From: Asaia bogorensis
GTDB taxonomy: Bacteria; Pseudomonadota; Alphaproteobacteria; Acetobacterales; Acetobacteraceae
Length of the DNA stretch: 9,282 bases
Direction: 5' to 3'
Assembly (NCBI GenBank): GCA_945871455.1
Contig: CAMBXJ010000141.1
Span: forward strand, 1 to 9,282
In this document: positions 6,687 through 9,282 of the stretch, one piece after another
Layout of the letters: every line of letters begins with the position of its first letter
How positions within the stretch are numbered: the stretch's first letter is position 1
The notes under the pieces: model-generated
Told to the model about the DNA's origin: nothing
Databases searched by the model: none
The model's input: the letters and a program-made list of their open reading frames with translations, nothing else
Made by a program: the position numbers and the translations under genes

Positions 6687-6719
6687 GGGGAGATAGCGGG
6701 GAGATCCAGGGGAAGTCGT
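6687..6719 (+). repeat. 11-bp tandem repeat of G-tracts upstream of the hydratase gene
   Basis: Three GGGG tracts begin at exactly 11-nt intervals (6687, 6698, 6709). The first two units share GGGGAGAT and the third is GGGGAAGT. The array ends 34 nt before the hydratase start codon. A spacing of one helical turn puts all tracts on the same DNA face, which would suit repeated binding by one regulator. With three G4 runs it falls one short of a standard G-quadruplex. Confidence 0.5.
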
Positions 6720-6753
6720 CAACCGACCCGAGACACGCGACAGGAGCAGAATC

Positions 6754-7557
6754 GTGACGTTCAACGAAACCGATATCGAGGCCGCGGCCCGCGTGCTGAT
6801 CGCGCATCGCGACCAACGGACACCGCATCCGGTGACGAGCATCCGGTTCGTGCCGCCCGACCTGGCGACGGCCTACCGGATCCAGTCGGCGTTCGAGACC
6901 ATCCTGGTCAGGGAGCGTGGCGACCGCGCGATCGGCTACAAGATCGGTGCGACCAATCAGGCGGCGCGGACGCATCTGAATATCCAGGCCCCGTTCTTCG
7001 GCCGCCTGTATCAGTCGATCACCAGTGCCTCACCGGTTCGGCTGGCGAACGCGCCCGGCTTCTTCCGCGCCCATGAACCCGAGATCGCGCTACAGATCGA
7101 TCGCGACCTGCCGCCCGCTCGGGCGCCCTACACCGCCGAACAGATTGCCGCCGCGACGCGGGCGGTGCTGCCGGTCATAGAGGTCGTCGGGTCCTGCTTC
7201 ACACCCTGGGCCGAGGCCGGCGCGCCCAACCTTGCCGCCGACAATGCGGCGCATGGCTATTGGGTGACAGGGACGCCGACGACCGATTTCGCCGGTCTCG
7301 ATCTGCTGTCGATCGCGGTTTCGCTGTCGGTGAACGGCTCAATGGTGGCGACGGGTGAAGGCCGAGCGGTGGATGGCGGGCCGTTTGGGGCGGCGGCGTG
7401 GCTGGCGAACGCTTTGGCCGAAATGGGCCGCGGATTGAAGGCCGGCGACTTCATCAGCACCGGCACGGTCATGCCGCCCTATCCGACCGAGGCCGGCCAG
7501 GATGTCATGGCGGATTTCGGGCCATTGGGTCAGGTCGCGCTGCGGATCGACGGTTGA
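6754..7557 (+). CDS. 2-keto-4-pentenoate hydratase family protein (FAH superfamily)
   Basis: This 267-aa protein belongs to the MhpD/DmpE-like hydratases and decarboxylases, which add water to 2-hydroxypenta-2,4-dienoate-type products of aromatic meta-cleavage, or act on related keto acids. The start is GTG, supported by AGGAG (6742-6746) at 7 nt. Evidence includes GYKIGATNQAAR (61-72), the metal-binding acidic pair HEPEIAL (E108, E110), the third acidic ligand in VIEVVGS (E143), ADNAAHGYWVTG (around 162-173) and the C-terminal block GDFISTGTVMPPYP. The length matches the family (about 260). It lies 158 bp downstream of the receptor gene on the same strand and converges on a CoA-transferase. 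No ring-cleavage dioxygenase, aldolase or aldehyde dehydrogenase is in view, so the substrate is open and hydratase versus 4-oxalocrotonate decarboxylase cannot be decided here. Confidence 0.85.
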   Translation: MTFNETDIEAAARVLIAHRDQRTPHPVTSIRFVPPDLATAYRIQSAFETILVRERGDRAIGYKIGATNQAARTHLNIQAPFFGRLYQSITSASPVRLANAPGFFRAHEPEIALQIDRDLPPARAPYTAEQIAAATRAVLPVIEVVGSCFTPWAEAGAPNLAADNAAHGYWVTGTPTTDFAGLDLLSIAVSLSVNGSMVATGEGRAVDGGPFGAAAWLANALAEMGRGLKAGDFISTGTVMPPYPTEAGQDVMADFGPLGQVALRIDG

Positions 7558-7630
7558 TCGCGGACGACGCGGCCGTTTTCCGCGTCTGATGCCGGGAGGC
7601 TGACGCCAGGGGGGTAACGGCGGGGCTGAC

Positions 7631-7665
7631 GGCGGGGGGCGGTAATTCGGGGTACCGCTCCCGCC
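7631..7665. terminator. Bidirectional hairpin between convergent hydratase and CoA-transferase genes
   Basis: GGCGGG (7631-7636) pairs with CCCGCC (7660-7665) and GCGGTA (7639-7644) with TACCGC (7653-7658), with a small 2/1 internal loop and an 8-nt apical loop. It lies between the two facing stop codons (7557 and 7686). There is no U-tract, but 12 mostly G-C pairs at this position fit a shared terminator. Confidence 0.55.
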
Positions 7666-7685
7666 GGCCTCCGCCAGGCCGCCTG

Positions 7686-8870
7686 CTACCCCATCACCAC
7701 CACGCCCGACACTGCCATATCCGCGATCTCTCCTTCGGAGTAACCGTGTTCCGCCAGGATCGCCGCCGTGTGTTCTCCCTTGCCGGGCGCGATCGTGCGC
7801 GCCGCCCCATCGGCAAAGGGCGGCATGCCGATCAGGTTCGCCATCGGAATTTGCCGAGGCACATGCGGATGGCTGGTCCAGGCGACGGCTCCGCTTTCCG
7901 CGACATGCGGCTGTTTCAGGAAATCGCCGTAGCTGTTCAGCCTTTCATGCATCACCCGGTTCGCCGCCAGTTTGGCCGACCAGTCCGCGGTCGGCGCGGA
8001 CTCCAGCAGCGGCCGCAGGAACGCGTCGAGTTCGGCCGTATGCGGCTCCCGCCCCGCCGAGGTCAGGTAACGCTCGTCTGCCGCCAGATGCTCCTGGCCG
8101 ACCGCCTTGCAGTAACCCTCCCACTCCCACTGGCGCACGACGGTGATGTTGATCCAGCCATCCGCGGTCTTGTAGATCCCACTGGGCGGGATGGCCGGGC
8201 GAGCGGCGCCGCCATCCAGGTAGGAGCCCATCATGCGCACCACCTGCAATCCGGCGGCACCCTGCATCAGGCTGGCCTCGATATGGCGCCCGCGTGGTTC
8301 GTCGCGACGGGCATGCAAGGCGGCGGCGACGGCGGTGAAGCTGAAAATCGCCGTGCTCATGTCGATGGAGATGATCGGAATGCGATGCGGGATGCCGTCC
8401 TGGCCGACATTTTCCGCCATCAACCCGGTATAGGCCTGCAACACCGGGTCCATCGCCGGCCGTTCGGCCAACGGCCCCCTCTGGCCAAACCCGGACACAG
8501 ACACGTAAAGCAGCCTCGGCTCCCGGATCGAGACCGCGTCGTAGCCGAAGCCCAGCCGCTCGATCACGCCAGGACGGAAACCTTGCAGGAACACATCGGC
8601 GCCCTGGATCAGCCGCCAGACGATTTCCTGGCCTCGGTCGCTTTTCAGATCCACGGCGATGGACCGCTTGCCGATATTCGCGGGAATCGAATAGGCGGTG
8701 TGGTCGCCATAGATCGTGCCCAGCCCACGGGACCAGTCGCCGGTGTCGGTCGGTTCCACCTTGATGACATTCGCGCCATACTGAGCCAGCATCATCCCGC
8801 AATACGGGCCGGCAACCCCTTGGCTGAGATCAACCACCTTCAGACCCGCATAGGGCGTCTCATAGCTCAT
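7686..8870 (-). CDS. Class III (CaiB/BaiF) CoA-transferase
   Basis: This 394-aa enzyme is predicted to move coenzyme A from an acyl-CoA donor to a carboxylic acid, forming the CoA thioester for degradation. The start ATG at 8870 gives MSYETPYAGLKVVDLSQG, the normal family N-terminus; the frame is open for 52 more codons upstream, but those residues are not family-like. GGGGA lies about 9 nt ahead. Visible motifs are VAGPYCGMMLAQYGANVIKVEP (19-40, CoA-binding), GKRSIAVDLK (67-76), FRPGVIERLGFGYD (98-111) and ISIDMSTAIF (168-176), where D170 fits the catalytic aspartate that forms the acyl-anhydride intermediate (D169 in formyl-CoA transferase). The length is standard, so the gene looks intact. 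It is divergent from the ABM-domain gene. The acid and donor cannot be told from sequence; carnitine, succinate/benzylsuccinate and mesaconate types are all in this family. Confidence 0.9.
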   Translation of the reverse strand: MSYETPYAGLKVVDLSQGVAGPYCGMMLAQYGANVIKVEPTDTGDWSRGLGTIYGDHTAYSIPANIGKRSIAVDLKSDRGQEIVWRLIQGADVFLQGFRPGVIERLGFGYDAVSIREPRLLYVSVSGFGQRGPLAERPAMDPVLQAYTGLMAENVGQDGIPHRIPIISIDMSTAIFSFTAVAAALHARRDEPRGRHIEASLMQGAAGLQVVRMMGSYLDGGAARPAIPPSGIYKTADGWINITVVRQWEWEGYCKAVGQEHLAADERYLTSAGREPHTAELDAFLRPLLESAPTADWSAKLAANRVMHERLNSYGDFLKQPHVAESGAVAWTSHPHVPRQIPMANLIGMPPFADGAARTIAPGKGEHTAAILAEHGYSEGEIADMAVSGVVVMG

Positions 8871-9049
8871 GGCTTCGTTTCCCCGATCGTTTGACGCATC
8901 ATACACAAGCGGCGCGCTCGTCTCTTGTCTACCCGGTCGATTTCGGTCGGGATTGCCCATCGAGGCGGACGCGACCCGATCCAACCGCGTTCGGCGGCAC
9001 GCCGCGTGCCGCTGAACGGACAGCAAACACCAACCAAGGAGCAGACACC
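8871..9049. promoter_or_regulatory. Divergent control region between the CoA-transferase and ABM genes
   Basis: This 179-bp spacer must drive both genes. For the leftward gene, TATGAT at 8903-8898 (minus strand) is a good -10 and would start transcription about 20 nt before the ATG; the -35 is not clear. Next to the rightward gene lies a strong dyad (8994-9012). Confidence 0.4.
8994..9012. promoter_or_regulatory. Perfect dyad, likely operator
   Basis: GCGGCACG (8994-9001) and CGTGCCGC (9005-9012) are exact inverted copies with a 3-nt CCG centre. The dyad sits 37 bp before the ATG of the rightward ABM gene and inside the shared control region. A 19-bp dyad with short spacing fits a dimeric regulator of the TetR, MarR or GntR kind; no regulator gene lies in the window. 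Confidence 0.45.
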
Positions 9050-9282
9050 ATGATCCACGTCCTGGCTTTCATCACCGCCAAACCTGGCAAGCGCGCGGAA
9101 ATCCTGGCGGCCTTCCATGCCAACATCCCCGCCGTGCATGCCGAAGCCGGCTGCATCGAGTATGGCCCGGCGATCGACGCCGATGGATCCCCCACGAAGT
9201 ATGGTGACGACACGTTCGTCGTGATCGAAAAGTGGGAGACCCCGGATCACCTGAAGGCACACGCGGCATCCCCGCACATGGC
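9050..9282 (+). CDS. ABM-domain protein, putative quinol monooxygenase (3' end outside window)
   Basis: The first 77 codons are visible and the gene runs off the right edge. An AAGGAG ribosome-binding site (9036-9041) lies 8 nt before the ATG. The protein starts MIHVLAFITAKPGKRAEI, then has an acid/His-containing helix, AGCIEYGP (about 33-40), FVVIEKWETPDHLKAH (about 55-70) and SPHM. This is the order of the antibiotic-biosynthesis-monooxygenase (ABM) domain seen in small YgiN-like proteins of about 95-105 aa, which form ferredoxin-like dimers. Some members oxidise quinols or polyketides without cofactors; many have no known substrate. Divergence from a CoA-transferase suggests a linked catabolic role, but this is inference. 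Confidence 0.8.
   Translation, partial: MIHVLAFITAKPGKRAEILAAFHANIPAVHAEAGCIEYGPAIDADGSPTKYGDDTFVVIEKWETPDHLKAHAASPHM

Noticed and set aside
6687..6719. G-quadruplex upstream of the hydratase
   Set aside because: Only three runs of four G are present with 7-nt loops. A standard intramolecular quadruplex needs four runs.
7746..8894. 382-codon rightward open frame opposite the CoA-transferase
   Set aside because: It is the complementary frame of a well-conserved CoA-transferase, is rich in Arg/His/Gly and has no recognisable domain.
8871..9026. 52-residue N-terminal extension of the CoA-transferase
   Set aside because: The sequence is Arg-rich with no family similarity and would overlap the control region of the divergent gene. 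The ATG at 8870 gives the standard N-terminus.

Overview
The window looks like chromosomal DNA from a high-GC alphaproteobacterium, most likely an acetic-acid-bacteria relative (Acetobacteraceae). The Dcd, MurA and family I pyrophosphatase sequences are alphaproteobacterial in character. The catabolic genes at the right end (Bug-type receptor, 2-keto-4-pentenoate hydratase, class III CoA-transferase) suit a metabolically broad member of that group. The family assignment is inference from sequence character; no search was run.

Layout from left to right. (1) The left edge holds the first 29 codons of a leftward gene, probably a class III aminotransferase. (2) About 1 kb without a convincing gene follows (89-1065). 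It contains a 310-bp element with nested inverted repeats carrying CACGAAGG-type repeats (361-670), a well-formed plus-strand intrinsic terminator with no gene in front of it (736-773), and a long bulged hairpin with a competing partner (876-926). (3) A leftward tRNA-Thr(GGU) with encoded CCA lies at 1066-1140 behind a plausible promoter. (4) A small charged ORF of 61 codons (1313-1498) converges on an OpgC-type membrane acyltransferase (1648-2793, leftward). (5) Divergent from opgC is a tight rightward cluster, dcd-murA-ppa (3059-5431). Its genes are 3 and 9 nt apart and share one reading frame. (6) A secreted, Tat-like Bug/TctC-type solute receptor (5537-6595) and a 2-keto-4-pentenoate hydratase (6754-7557) read rightward. 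The hydratase converges, across a hairpin terminator, on a CaiB/BaiF CoA-transferase (7686-8870, leftward). The CoA-transferase is divergent from a partial ABM-domain (quinol monooxygenase-like) gene running off the right edge (from 9050).

How the genes fit together. dcd, murA and ppa are housekeeping: dUTP supply for dTTP, the first committed step of peptidoglycan synthesis, and pyrophosphate removal. The right third reads as a small uptake and degradation neighbourhood: a periplasmic receptor for a carboxylate-like ligand, a hydratase acting on a meta-cleavage-type intermediate, a CoA-transferase and a small oxygenase. The actual substrate cannot be read from the sequence. I see no phage, CRISPR, toxin-antitoxin or defence genes. 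The most unusual material is non-coding and sits at the left, between the aminotransferase and the tRNA.
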